Positions 49,521 through 57,545 of a stretch of DNA of 64,000 bases are shown here, one piece after another (position 1 is the first letter of the stretch; each line of letters begins with the position of its first letter). The notes beneath the pieces are model-generated. The model saw only the letters and a list, made by a program, of their open reading frames with translations. It did not search any database and was not told where the DNA came from. The translations under genes and the position numbers were made by a program. The stretch is from Mycobacterium asiaticum (GTDB lineage Bacteria > Actinomycetota > Actinomycetes > Mycobacteriales > Mycobacteriaceae), in the NCBI RefSeq assembly GCF_001673635.1, contig NZ_LZMH01000079.1, positions 23,223-87,222 of the forward strand. The letters run 5' to 3'.

Positions 49521-51095
49521 ATGAGCGAGGAGCCGGAAGAGGCGACCGAACGGCCGCCGGCCGCAGTGAGCCGTCGCACCCTGCTGGCGACCGGCACCAT
49601 GGCCGGTGTCCTCGGTGTGGGCGCAGGAGTGGGCGGAGCCGCGCTGCTCAGGCCGCATGCCCCAGACATCTGGTCACGGCCCGATGTCTCCGGCACCCCG
49701 CCGGTAGCTGGGCTGCATCTGCAGTTCGGCCGCGACGCGAGCAGCGAACTGGTGGTCTCCTGGCACACCACCGACGCCGTCCGCAACCCCCGGGTGATGC
49801 TGGGCACCCCGACATCCGGCTTCGGCAGCACCGTCGCCGCCGAGACCCGCACCTACCGGGACGCCAAGTCCAACACCGAGGTTCGCGTCAACCACGCCCG
49901 GCTCAGCGGGCTCACCCCGGACACCGACTACGTCTACGCCGCGGTGCACGACGGTGCGCACCCGGAACTGGGCACTGCCCGAACCGCACCGGCAGGACGA
50001 AAACCCTTCCGCTTCACCAGCTTCGGCGACCAATCGACCCCCACTCTGAGCAAGCTGACCGACGGCAAGTACTTCAACGACCACATCGGGTCGCCCGCGG
50101 CCGGTGATACCACGATGGCGATCGAACGGATGGCGCCGCTGTTCAATCTGGTCAACGGTGACCTGTGCTACGCCAACCTCGCCCAGGACCGGATCCGCAC
50201 CTGGTCGGATTGGTTCGTCAACAACAGTCGCTCGGCGCGCTACCGGCCCTGGATGCCGGCCGCAGGCAATCACGAGAACGAATTGGGCAATGGGCCAATC
50301 GGTTACGGCGCCTATCAGACCTACTTCTCGGTGCCCGATTCGGGATCCAGCCCCGAGTTGCGCGGCCTCTGGTATTCGTTCACCGCCGGTTCGGTGCGGG
50401 TGATCAGCCTCAACAATGACGATGTGGCCTATCAGGATGCCGGCAACTCGTATGTGCACGGTTACTCCGGCGGCGAGCAAAAGCGGTGGCTGGCTGGTGA
50501 ATTGGCTGCTGCGCGGCGCGAGCCGGGCATCGACTGGGTGGTGGTGTGCATGCATCAAACCGCTATCTCGACCGCCCAGGCCAACGGCGCCGACCTCGGG
50601 ATCCGCCAGGAGTGGCTGCCGCTGTTCGACGAGTACCACGTCGATCTGGTGCTATGCGGACACGAACACCACTACGAGCGCTCACATCCGCTGCGCGGCA
50701 CCCTGGGCACCGACACCCGAACGCCGATCCCCGTCGACACCCGCAGCGACGTGATCGACGCGACCCGGGGAACCGTGCACGTCGTCATCGGCGGGGGCGG
50801 CACGTCCAAACCGACGAACGGATTGTTCTTCCCTGACCTGCGGTGCCGGGTCATCACCGGTGTTGGTGACTTCGATGCCGCGCTCGGGCACAAGCCGCCT
50901 ATCTATGTGCTGGAGGACGCGCCGTGGTCGGCGTTTCGCGACCGCGAAAACCCCTATGGATTCGTCGCTTTCGACGTCGACCCGGGCACATCCGGCGGCA
51001 ACACGACAATCAAGGCGACGTACTACGTGCTGCAGGGCCCATACGGAGTAGTGCGAGCCGTGGACGAATTCACGCTCACCAAACCGCGCGGCTAA
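49521..51095 (+). CDS. Tat-exported purple acid phosphatase-like metallophosphoesterase (Rv2577 type)
   Basis: A 524-residue enzyme. A twin-arginine signal SRRTLLATG lies near residue 17, and a hydrophobic stretch follows. A fibronectin-like N-terminal domain precedes the metallophosphatase. Metal ligands are visible in TSFGDQ, VNGDLCYAN, PAAGNHENELG, VVCMHQTA and VLCGHEHHYERS. The length and order agree with plant-like purple acid phosphatases. It probably releases phosphate outside the membrane. Its stop overlaps the convergent radical SAM gene by three bases (CTAA). Confidence 0.9.
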   Translation: MSEEPEEATERPPAAVSRRTLLATGTMAGVLGVGAGVGGAALLRPHAPDIWSRPDVSGTPPVAGLHLQFGRDASSELVVSWHTTDAVRNPRVMLGTPTSGFGSTVAAETRTYRDAKSNTEVRVNHARLSGLTPDTDYVYAAVHDGAHPELGTARTAPAGRKPFRFTSFGDQSTPTLSKLTDGKYFNDHIGSPAAGDTTMAIERMAPLFNLVNGDLCYANLAQDRIRTWSDWFVNNSRSARYRPWMPAAGNHENELGNGPIGYGAYQTYFSVPDSGSSPELRGLWYSFTAGSVRVISLNNDDVAYQDAGNSYVHGYSGGEQKRWLAGELAAARREPGIDWVVVCMHQTAISTAQANGADLGIRQEWLPLFDEYHVDLVLCGHEHHYERSHPLRGTLGTDTRTPIPVDTRSDVIDATRGTVHVVIGGGGTSKPTNGLFFPDLRCRVITGVGDFDAALGHKPPIYVLEDAPWSAFRDRENPYGFVAFDVDPGTSGGNTTIKATYYVLQGPYGVVRAVDEFTLTKPRG

Positions 51096-52120
51096 AACAG
51101 CGTTTCCTGGACAGGCTGGGGGCTGCGCACCGCTTCGGCTGCCGCCGAGAACGGTCGGTGGTCGCCCTTGAGCCCGTACTTGGCGACCAGCGGCTGGGCG
51201 CGTTCCCGCAACATCTCGCGGTAGCCCGGCGGCAGATAGGCACCGCGCCGGAACAACTCGCGGTAGATGGCGACCAGTTCGGGGTGCGCGCGGGCCAGCC
51301 ACGCCATGAACCAGCCCCGCGTGGTGCCGCGCAGATGCAAGGCGAACACGGTGACGCTGGTGGCGCCCGCCGCCGCGATCTGGCTCAGCAGGCCATCGAG
51401 ATGCTCGACGGAGTCGGTCAGGTGCGGAAGCACCGGCGCCACCATCACGTGGCAGTCGAGGCCCGCGTCGCGGATCGCGGTGATGAGCGCCAACCGTGCC
51501 TGCGGTGTCGGCGTGCCCGGTTCGACGTCGCGGTGCAGCTCCGGGTCCCCAACCGCCAGCGACACCGCCACCGACAGCGGCACCTGTTCCGCTGCAGCGG
51601 TGATCAGCGGTAGATCTCTGCGCAGCAGGGTGCCCTTGGTCAGGATCGACATCGGCGTACCCGACCCGGCCAGCGCGCTGATGATGCCGGGCATCAGCGC
51701 GTAGCGGCCCTCCGCCCGCTGGTACGGGTCGGTGTTGGTACCCAGCGCAACGGTCTCGCGCTGCCAGGACGCGCGGCGGAGTTCACGGCGCAGCACCTCG
51801 ACGACGTTGGTCTTGACCACGACCTGGCTGTCGAAATCAGCGCCGGGGTCGAAGTCCAGGTATTCGTGGGTGGGCCGGGCGAAGCAGTACCGGCAGGCGT
51901 GTGAGCAGCCGCGGTAACCGTTGACGGTGTACCGGAACGGCAGCATGGCGGCGTTGGGCACCTTGTTCAGCGCCGACTTGCACAACACCTCGTGGAAGGT
52001 CATGCCCTCGAACTGCGGCACCCGCACGCTGCGCACGAGACCGATCCGCTGCAGCCCCGGCAGCGCCCCGTCGTCGACCGGCGCGCCGTTGACCGCCACC
52101 GCCTGACCAGCCCAACGCAT
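51092..52120 (-). CDS. radical SAM protein, spore photoproduct lyase-like (Rv2578c type)
   Basis: A 342-residue radical SAM protein. The [4Fe-4S] site is GCSHACRYCFARPTH (CxxxCxxC). SAM-binding strands follow, such as ALGTNTDPYQRAEGRY and MSILTKGTLLRRDLPLI. The group is annotated as Rv2578c/SPL-like with no proven reaction. It starts at ATG 52120. It is convergent with the Tat phosphatase and has no terminator between. Confidence 0.85.
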   Translation of the reverse strand: MRWAGQAVAVNGAPVDDGALPGLQRIGLVRSVRVPQFEGMTFHEVLCKSALNKVPNAAMLPFRYTVNGYRGCSHACRYCFARPTHEYLDFDPGADFDSQVVVKTNVVEVLRRELRRASWQRETVALGTNTDPYQRAEGRYALMPGIISALAGSGTPMSILTKGTLLRRDLPLITAAAEQVPLSVAVSLAVGDPELHRDVEPGTPTPQARLALITAIRDAGLDCHVMVAPVLPHLTDSVEHLDGLLSQIAAAGATSVTVFALHLRGTTRGWFMAWLARAHPELVAIYRELFRRGAYLPPGYREMLRERAQPLVAKYGLKGDHRPFSAAAEAVRSPQPVQETLF

Positions 52121-52151
52121 GCCTTCATTCGAACAACAGTTCGATGGCGAG

Positions 52152-53369
52152 TCAAGTGCTTGGCCACCCGACCAGCGATCCGCCGGAGAAATAGGGTCCG
52201 GCTCCCGGTGTCAGCGAGGAGTAGCCGGCGTTGACGATGGGCTGCAGCACCGCGTTCAGGCCGTTGATGATCGGCTGTGGAACGCCGAGCTGGACGAGTG
52301 GCAGCAGCATGGGCAGTGTCGGCGAGGGAATCATGTAGGTGGTGACCGTGCCGCCCAAAGAGTTTGTCACGCTGGACAACTCCACCGCGTTCGACATCGC
52401 GGCCACCGACGTTGCGTTGTGCTGGTACAGCGTGCCGAACACCGAATTCACCATCGCGGGAATATTCCACGGCCGGTCGGGCGGGTTGCCGAAGAAGTCG
52501 TACTGACCGAACACCACGCTGACGTTGTACTGGCTGGCGGCAAGCGGCTCGACGGTGTAGCCGAGCAGCGGCACGGTCATCCCGGTCGGCAGGTACGTGG
52601 CGGCCAGGCCGAGCTCAGGACTGGAGAACAAGGCGAACTCCAGGGCACCGGGCGGCGGGGCGCTCGGGCTGCTCGCCAGGTACGCCAGCTCGCGGTTGAC
52701 GACGAGGGACCCCATCGACAGCCCGGCGATGTGCACCGGGGCACCACCGCTGCCGGCGACCGCACTCGTGATCATTTGGTCGAGCGTGAGCCGCCCCATC
52801 GCGACGGCCTGATTCACGGTCGGCGCGAGCGGACTGCCGCTGAAGATGCCCATGCTGGCCGGGTAGTTGACCACCTGAGCCAGGCTGTTGGGGAACCAGT
52901 TTTCGCCGATCAGCGGGTTGAGCAGGTTATAAGCCTGCAGGATCGACACCGACCAGGGCGCGGCGACGCCTTGCAGAGCGATCTGCCCCAGGACGGGCAA
53001 CTCGGTCAGCAAACGCGGCGCGTACAGCGGGCCCGCACCCCCAACCGTGAGCCGGACGCCGGCCGCCGGCAGCGACGGCTGGGCAGCGTTGAGGATTTCG
53101 GTGCCAAGGTAAGCGTCGGCGTTCGCCGCCAGGGTGCGTACCAACCGCTCACCGTATTGCGCCGCCTGTGCGCTGACCGCTTGGTAGTCGCGGCCGTGCG
53201 CACGGAACAGATCCGCAATGCGGGTCGACACCTCGTCGGCCCCGGCCGTCAGTAGCGACGTGACGGAGTGCGCCGCTGCCCTGTTCGCCGCGTCGACGGC
53301 GGTCCCGAGGGCACTCAAATCGCTTGCGGCACAGACCAGAAAATCCGGTGCTGTCACCACATACGACAT
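52152..53369 (-). CDS. PE family protein with PE-PPE alpha/beta hydrolase domain
   Basis: A 405-residue protein. The first about 95 residues form a PE-type helical domain (MSYVVTAPDFLVCAASDLSA, with AAAHSVTSLLTAGADEVS). The rest is the PE-PPE serine-hydrolase domain with the nucleophile motif IAGLSMGSLVV (Ser218), Asp and His further on, and the family ending GPYFSGGSLVG. PE proteins are exported by ESX type VII secretion. This class is esterase/lipase-like. Start ATG 53369 has AAGGAGG 7 bases upstream. In M. tuberculosis a haloalkane dehalogenase gene sits at this place, so the PE gene looks like a lineage-specific insertion. There is no neighbouring PPE gene. Confidence 0.9.
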   Translation of the reverse strand: MSYVVTAPDFLVCAASDLSALGTAVDAANRAAAHSVTSLLTAGADEVSTRIADLFRAHGRDYQAVSAQAAQYGERLVRTLAANADAYLGTEILNAAQPSLPAAGVRLTVGGAGPLYAPRLLTELPVLGQIALQGVAAPWSVSILQAYNLLNPLIGENWFPNSLAQVVNYPASMGIFSGSPLAPTVNQAVAMGRLTLDQMITSAVAGSGGAPVHIAGLSMGSLVVNRELAYLASSPSAPPPGALEFALFSSPELGLAATYLPTGMTVPLLGYTVEPLAASQYNVSVVFGQYDFFGNPPDRPWNIPAMVNSVFGTLYQHNATSVAAMSNAVELSSVTNSLGGTVTTYMIPSPTLPMLLPLVQLGVPQPIINGLNAVLQPIVNAGYSSLTPGAGPYFSGGSLVGWPST

Positions 53370-53376
53370 CGAGGGG

Positions 53377-53383
53377 CCTCCTT
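53377..53383 (-). promoter_or_regulatory. strong ribosome binding site of PE gene
   Basis: On the minus strand AAGGAGG lies 7 bases before the ATG at 53369, fixing the PE start. The 117-base gap to hisS holds nothing else I can identify. Confidence 0.7.
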
Positions 53384-53486
53384 GCCCGGCAACCGGGCCC
53401 GATCCGGTCGCTTAGACGCAAACAGTAGGTGAGGCTACTCGAACAGCCGGAAACGCATCGGCAATTCCGAGGAATCGGTTGGGCGG

Positions 53487-54749
53487 CTATGAGTTGAGCA
53501 GCGAAAGGACTTCTGCGACAACGGAATTCAGCGGAACCGATATCTGATCCCCGGTCGTGAGGTCCTTGACGCCGACGGTGCCGGCGTCGATGTCGCGGTC
53601 GCCGGCAACCAGTGCCAGTCGCGCGCCGGAGCGGTCGGCCGCTCGCATGGCGCCTTTGAGCCCGCGGTCGCCGTAGGCCAGGTCGACACGCACGCCGGCC
53701 GCCCGCAGGGCGCCGCCCAGCACCGCCAGGCGCAGCTTGGCCGCCTCACTCAACGGCACGCCGAACACGTCGCAGCGGGCGGGCTGACCCACGCTCTTAC
53801 CTTCGGCACGCAGGGCAAGCAGCGTGCGGTCCACACCCAGGCCGAACCCGATCCCGGACAGGTCCTGCCCACCCAGCTGCCGCATCAGCCCGTCGTACCG
53901 GCCGCCGCCGCCGATACCGGATTGCGCGCCCAGCCCGTCGTGCACGAACTCGAACGTGGTCTTGGTGTAGTAATCCAAGCCGCGCACCATCCGCGGGTTG
54001 ATGACATACGGAACACCCAGCGCGTCCAGGTGCGAGAGCACGGTGTCGAAATGCTGCTTGGCGGCATCGGAGAGATGATCGAGCAACACCGGCGCGTCGG
54101 CGGTCATCGCCTTGACCTCGGGGCGTTTGTCATCAAGCACCCGCAGCGGGTTGATCTCGGCCCGCCGCCTGGTGTCCTCATCGATGTCAAGTCCAAACAG
54201 GAAGTCCTGCAGTAGTTCTCGATACTGCGGTCGGCAGCTCTCGTCGCCCAGGGAGGTGATCTCCAGCCGGAACCCATCCAGGCCCAGGGACCGGAATCCG
54301 GCGTCGGCCACCGCGATCACCTCAGCGTCCAGCGCCGGATCGTCCACACCGATCGCCTCGACACCCACCTGCTGCAATTGCCGGTAGCGGCCGGCCTGCG
54401 GCCGCTCGTAGCGGAAGAACGGTCCGGCGTAGCACAGCTTGACCGGCAGCGCGCCGCGGTCCAGGCCGTGCTCGATCACCGCGCGCACCACCCCGGCGGT
54501 GCCTTCGGGCCGCAACGTCACCGACCGGTCACCGCGGTCGGCGAAGGTGTACATCTCCTTGGACACCACATCGGTGGACTCGCCGACGCCACGCGCGAAC
54601 AGGGCGGTGTCTTCGAAGATCGGCAGCTCGATGTCGCCGTAACCGGCGCGGCGTGCGGCGCCGAGCAGCCCGTCACGTACCGCGACGAACTGCGCGGAAT
54701 CCGGTGGGAGGTAATCCGGAACACCTTTGGGCGCAACGAATTCCGTCAC
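53487..54749 (-). CDS. hisS: histidyl-tRNA synthetase
   Basis: A 420-residue class II synthetase. Motif 2 is LCYAGPFFRYERPQAGRYRQ, with the His-specific segment PRMVRGLDYYTKTTFEFVHD and motif 3 in GIGFGLGVDRTLLALRAEG. The C-terminal anticodon-binding domain is present (VRVDLAYGDRGLKGAMRAAD). The GTG at 54749 overlaps the glyoxalase-like gene stop by four bases (GTGA). Ortholog of Rv2580c. Confidence 0.97.
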   Translation of the reverse strand: MTEFVAPKGVPDYLPPDSAQFVAVRDGLLGAARRAGYGDIELPIFEDTALFARGVGESTDVVSKEMYTFADRGDRSVTLRPEGTAGVVRAVIEHGLDRGALPVKLCYAGPFFRYERPQAGRYRQLQQVGVEAIGVDDPALDAEVIAVADAGFRSLGLDGFRLEITSLGDESCRPQYRELLQDFLFGLDIDEDTRRRAEINPLRVLDDKRPEVKAMTADAPVLLDHLSDAAKQHFDTVLSHLDALGVPYVINPRMVRGLDYYTKTTFEFVHDGLGAQSGIGGGGRYDGLMRQLGGQDLSGIGFGLGVDRTLLALRAEGKSVGQPARCDVFGVPLSEAAKLRLAVLGGALRAAGVRVDLAYGDRGLKGAMRAADRSGARLALVAGDRDIDAGTVGVKDLTTGDQISVPLNSVVAEVLSLLNS

Positions 54750-55420
54750 GAACTCAAACCTTCGAGGAACGGGTTGAACCGGCGCTCGGCGCCGATGGTG
54801 GTGGCGTTGCCATGCCCGGGTAGTACCACGGTCGGGTCGTCCAGCACCAACAATTTATCGACGATGGAACGCAGCAGGTCCCGGCCGCTGCCACCGAACA
54901 GATCGGTGCGCCCGACCGACCGCTCGAACAACGTGTCGCCGGTGAACACCACGTCGGCGTCGTTCTCGGCGGCCTGCCGGATCCGGAAGCACACCGAGCC
55001 ACGGGTGTGGCCGGGCGTGTGGTCGACGTTGACCGAGATGCCGCCCAGGTCGAGCTTGTCCCCGTCGCGGTCCAACTCGACGACCTGCTTGGGCTCGCGA
55101 AAGAACGCGCCGGCCATTAGCTGGGCGACCCGCGGACCGAGACCGTGGATCGGGTCCTTGAGCATGAACCGGTCCTCGGGATGAATGTAAGTCGGGCACC
55201 CGAAGGTGTCCGACACCTTCTGGGCCGACCACATGTGATCGATGTGACCATGGGTGATCAGCACCGCGGCCGGGGTCAGCCGGTGCTTGTCGAGGATGCC
55301 GCGCAGCTGGCTCATCGCCCGCTGGCCCGGGTCGACGACCACGGCGTCGGATCCAGGCCGCTGTGCCACCACGTAGCAGTTGCACTGCAGCAACCCGGCG
55401 GGGAATCCAGCGACCAACAT
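54746..55420 (-). CDS. glyoxalase II-like metallo-beta-lactamase-fold hydrolase (Rv2581c type)
   Basis: A 224-residue hydrolase with the complete dizinc motif THGHIDHMWS, then HTPGHTRGSV, the bridging Asp in VFTGDTLFERSVGRTDL, and the terminal PGHGNATTIG. This is the signature of hydroxyacylglutathione hydrolase-type enzymes. Mycobacteria use mycothiol rather than glutathione, so the thioester substrate is likely different. It is coupled to hisS and divergent from ppiB. Confidence 0.9.
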   Translation of the reverse strand: MLVAGFPAGLLQCNCYVVAQRPGSDAVVVDPGQRAMSQLRGILDKHRLTPAAVLITHGHIDHMWSAQKVSDTFGCPTYIHPEDRFMLKDPIHGLGPRVAQLMAGAFFREPKQVVELDRDGDKLDLGGISVNVDHTPGHTRGSVCFRIRQAAENDADVVFTGDTLFERSVGRTDLFGGSGRDLLRSIVDKLLVLDDPTVVLPGHGNATTIGAERRFNPFLEGLSS

Positions 55421-55454
55421 GGTCCCAGTTTCCCATCCCCAGCGTCATGGAATG

Positions 55455-56369
55455 ATGGCGGCCGTGCCAACGAACCAACAGCGACGTGCGACGGCCAAGC
55501 GCAAACTCGAGCGGCAGCTGGAGCGCCGCGCCAAGCAAGCCAAGCGGCGCCGGATCCTGACGATCGCCGGGGGCGCGGTGGCCGCGGTGGCGGTGGTTGC
55601 CGCCGTGGTGGTTGCCGTCGTCGTCAGCAAGGACGACCACAAGGGCAATCCGTCGGCTTCGACCACGCCCAGCAGTTCCGCGCCGGAGTCACCGACGGCG
55701 GCGGGCCTGCCGCCGGTGCAGCTCGGCAACGCGGTGCCGCTGCCGCAGTTCAAGGCGCCGCCGAACCTGGGCGCGAACTGCCAGTACCCCGCCTCGCCCG
55801 ACAAGGCCGGCAAGGAGGTCAAGCCGCCGCGGACCGGCAAGGTGCCCACCGAGCCGGCGCAGGTCAGCGTCAGCATGGTGACCAGTCAGGGCAACCTCGG
55901 CCTGATGCTTGCCAACAACGAATCACCTTGCACGGTGAACAGTTTCGCGAGCCTGGCCAACCAGGGGTTCTTCAAGGACACCAAATGCCACCGGCTGACC
56001 ACGTCGCCGTCCCTGTCGGTGCTGCAGTGCGGGGACCCCAAGGGTGACGGCACCGGTGGACCGGGCTACCAGTTCGCCAACGAATACCCCACCAACCAGT
56101 ACCCGGCCAACGACCCCAAGCTCAAAGAGCCCGTCATCTATCCGCGCGGCACGATCGCCATGGCCAACGCCGGTCCGAACACCAACAGCAGCCAGTTCTT
56201 CCTGGTTTACCGCGACTCGGCGCTGCCGCCGGAGTACACCGTGTTCGGGACCATCCAGGCCGACGGACTGGCTACCCTGGACAAGATCGCCGCGGCCGGC
56301 GTGAAGGGCGGCGGCGAGGACGGACCGCCGGCCCTGGATGTGACCGTAACGTCGGTGCTGCTCGACTAG
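55455..56369 (+). CDS. ppiB: membrane-anchored cyclophilin-type peptidyl-prolyl isomerase
   Basis: A 304-residue protein. A strongly basic cytoplasmic head (RATAKRKLERQLERRAKQAK) is followed by one transmembrane helix at about residues 34-54. A Ser/Thr/Pro-rich linker and an extracytoplasmic cyclophilin domain follow from about 120. Cyclophilin core elements are SFASLANQGFFKDTKCHRLT, VIYPRGTIAMANAGPNTNSSQFF and YTVFGTIQADGLATLDKI. The usual FHR becomes KCHR. ATG 55455 is preferred (ATG 55452 and GTG 55464 are also possible). The stop is 7 bases before a kinase gene. Confidence 0.88.
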   Translation: MAAVPTNQQRRATAKRKLERQLERRAKQAKRRRILTIAGGAVAAVAVVAAVVVAVVVSKDDHKGNPSASTTPSSSAPESPTAAGLPPVQLGNAVPLPQFKAPPNLGANCQYPASPDKAGKEVKPPRTGKVPTEPAQVSVSMVTSQGNLGLMLANNESPCTVNSFASLANQGFFKDTKCHRLTTSPSLSVLQCGDPKGDGTGGPGYQFANEYPTNQYPANDPKLKEPVIYPRGTIAMANAGPNTNSSQFFLVYRDSALPPEYTVFGTIQADGLATLDKIAAAGVKGGGEDGPPALDVTVTSVLLD

Positions 56370-56376
56370 GAGATTC

Positions 56377-57525
56377 GTGGCCGAAACCGAATTCGGTCGC
56401 TACCAGCTGCAGGGACTGCTGGGGCGCGGTGGCATGGGCCAGGTCTATCGCGCCTACGACACCGCGACCGACCGCGTCGTGGCCATCAAGGTGCTGCCCC
56501 CGCACCTGGCGGAGGACAAGGAATTCGAGCAACGCTTTCGCCGCGAGGCCCGCACGGCGGCCGGCCTCAATGACCCCCACATCGTGCCCATCCACAGCTT
56601 CGGGGAGATCGACGGTCGGCTTTACGTCGACATGCGCCTGGTCGAGGGCCGCGATCTGGTGCGGTTCATCGCCGAGAACGGTGGCCGGGTCAGCCCCGCC
56701 AAGACCGTCGCGATCATCGAACAAGTCGCCGCGGCGCTGGACAGCGCGCACCGGGCCGGGTTGGTCCACCGCGACGTCAAACCGTCCAATGTGTTGGTCG
56801 CCAACGCGCGGGACTTCGTCTATCTGATCGACTTCGGGATAGCCCGCGCCACCACCGACACGGCACTGACCAACACCGGGCACACGATGGGCACCCTGGC
56901 CTATCTCGCACCCGAAAGATTCAGCGGCACAACCGATCCCCGCGCCGATGTGTATTCGTTGGCATGCGTGCTGTACGAGTGCCTGACCGGGCAGCGGCCG
57001 TATCCGGGCGAGAGCTACGAAGAGCAGATCAAAGGCCACCTGCATACCCCGCCGCCGCAGCCGACGGCGGTCGCGCCCGACATTCCGCCGGCCTTCGACG
57101 CGGTGGTGGCCCGCGGTATGGCCAAGGACCCGCAGGCGCGGTATCAGACAGTCCTCGAGTTGGCCGACGCCGCTCGCGCGGCGCTGGGCGGCGCAGGTTT
57201 GGCACTCCCCCCGCCGCCGCCGTCGCCGCCTGCCGGGGCGTACCACCAGGCGCCCGCAGGTCAGTTCGATGGCCCGACCGGGCCGGTTCAGGCGGGCAGC
57301 CGTAGCGCGCTGGTCCTGACCGTCGCCGGTTCGGGGCTGCTGCTGCTGCTGGTGGCCGTGGTGGTCGCTGTTTTCGCCAGCAACGACGATCCGGGCCCGA
57401 GCAACGCGCCAACCACCACCATGACCACCACCCCGGCGCCGACGACGACCGAGACAACAGACGTCACCGACACGACCGAGACCAGCGACATCACCGACAC
57501 CGCAACCGGCGGTCCAACGCCGTAA
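56377..57525 (+). CDS. membrane Ser/Thr protein kinase (PknF/PknH-like)
   Basis: A 382-residue kinase. Kinase domain about 8-265: P-loop GRGGMGQVYRAYD, Lys in VVAIKVL, catalytic HRDVKPSNVLV, DFG in YLIDFGIAR, activation-loop threonines in TDTALTNTGHTMGTLAYLAPE. A Pro-rich linker is followed by one transmembrane helix (about 308-332) and a Thr-rich external tail of about 50 residues (TTTMTTTPAPTTTETT) without a folded sensor. It starts at GTG 56377 with an AGGAG site overlapping the ppiB stop, so it is co-transcribed with ppiB. The gene is not at this locus in M. tuberculosis. Confidence 0.93.
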   Translation: MAETEFGRYQLQGLLGRGGMGQVYRAYDTATDRVVAIKVLPPHLAEDKEFEQRFRREARTAAGLNDPHIVPIHSFGEIDGRLYVDMRLVEGRDLVRFIAENGGRVSPAKTVAIIEQVAAALDSAHRAGLVHRDVKPSNVLVANARDFVYLIDFGIARATTDTALTNTGHTMGTLAYLAPERFSGTTDPRADVYSLACVLYECLTGQRPYPGESYEEQIKGHLHTPPPQPTAVAPDIPPAFDAVVARGMAKDPQARYQTVLELADAARAALGGAGLALPPPPPSPPAGAYHQAPAGQFDGPTGPVQAGSRSALVLTVAGSGLLLLLVAVVVAVFASNDDPGPSNAPTTTMTTTPAPTTTETTDVTDTTETSDITDTATGGPTP

Positions 57526-57545
57526 CCAGCGCCGTCAGGCGGCCG

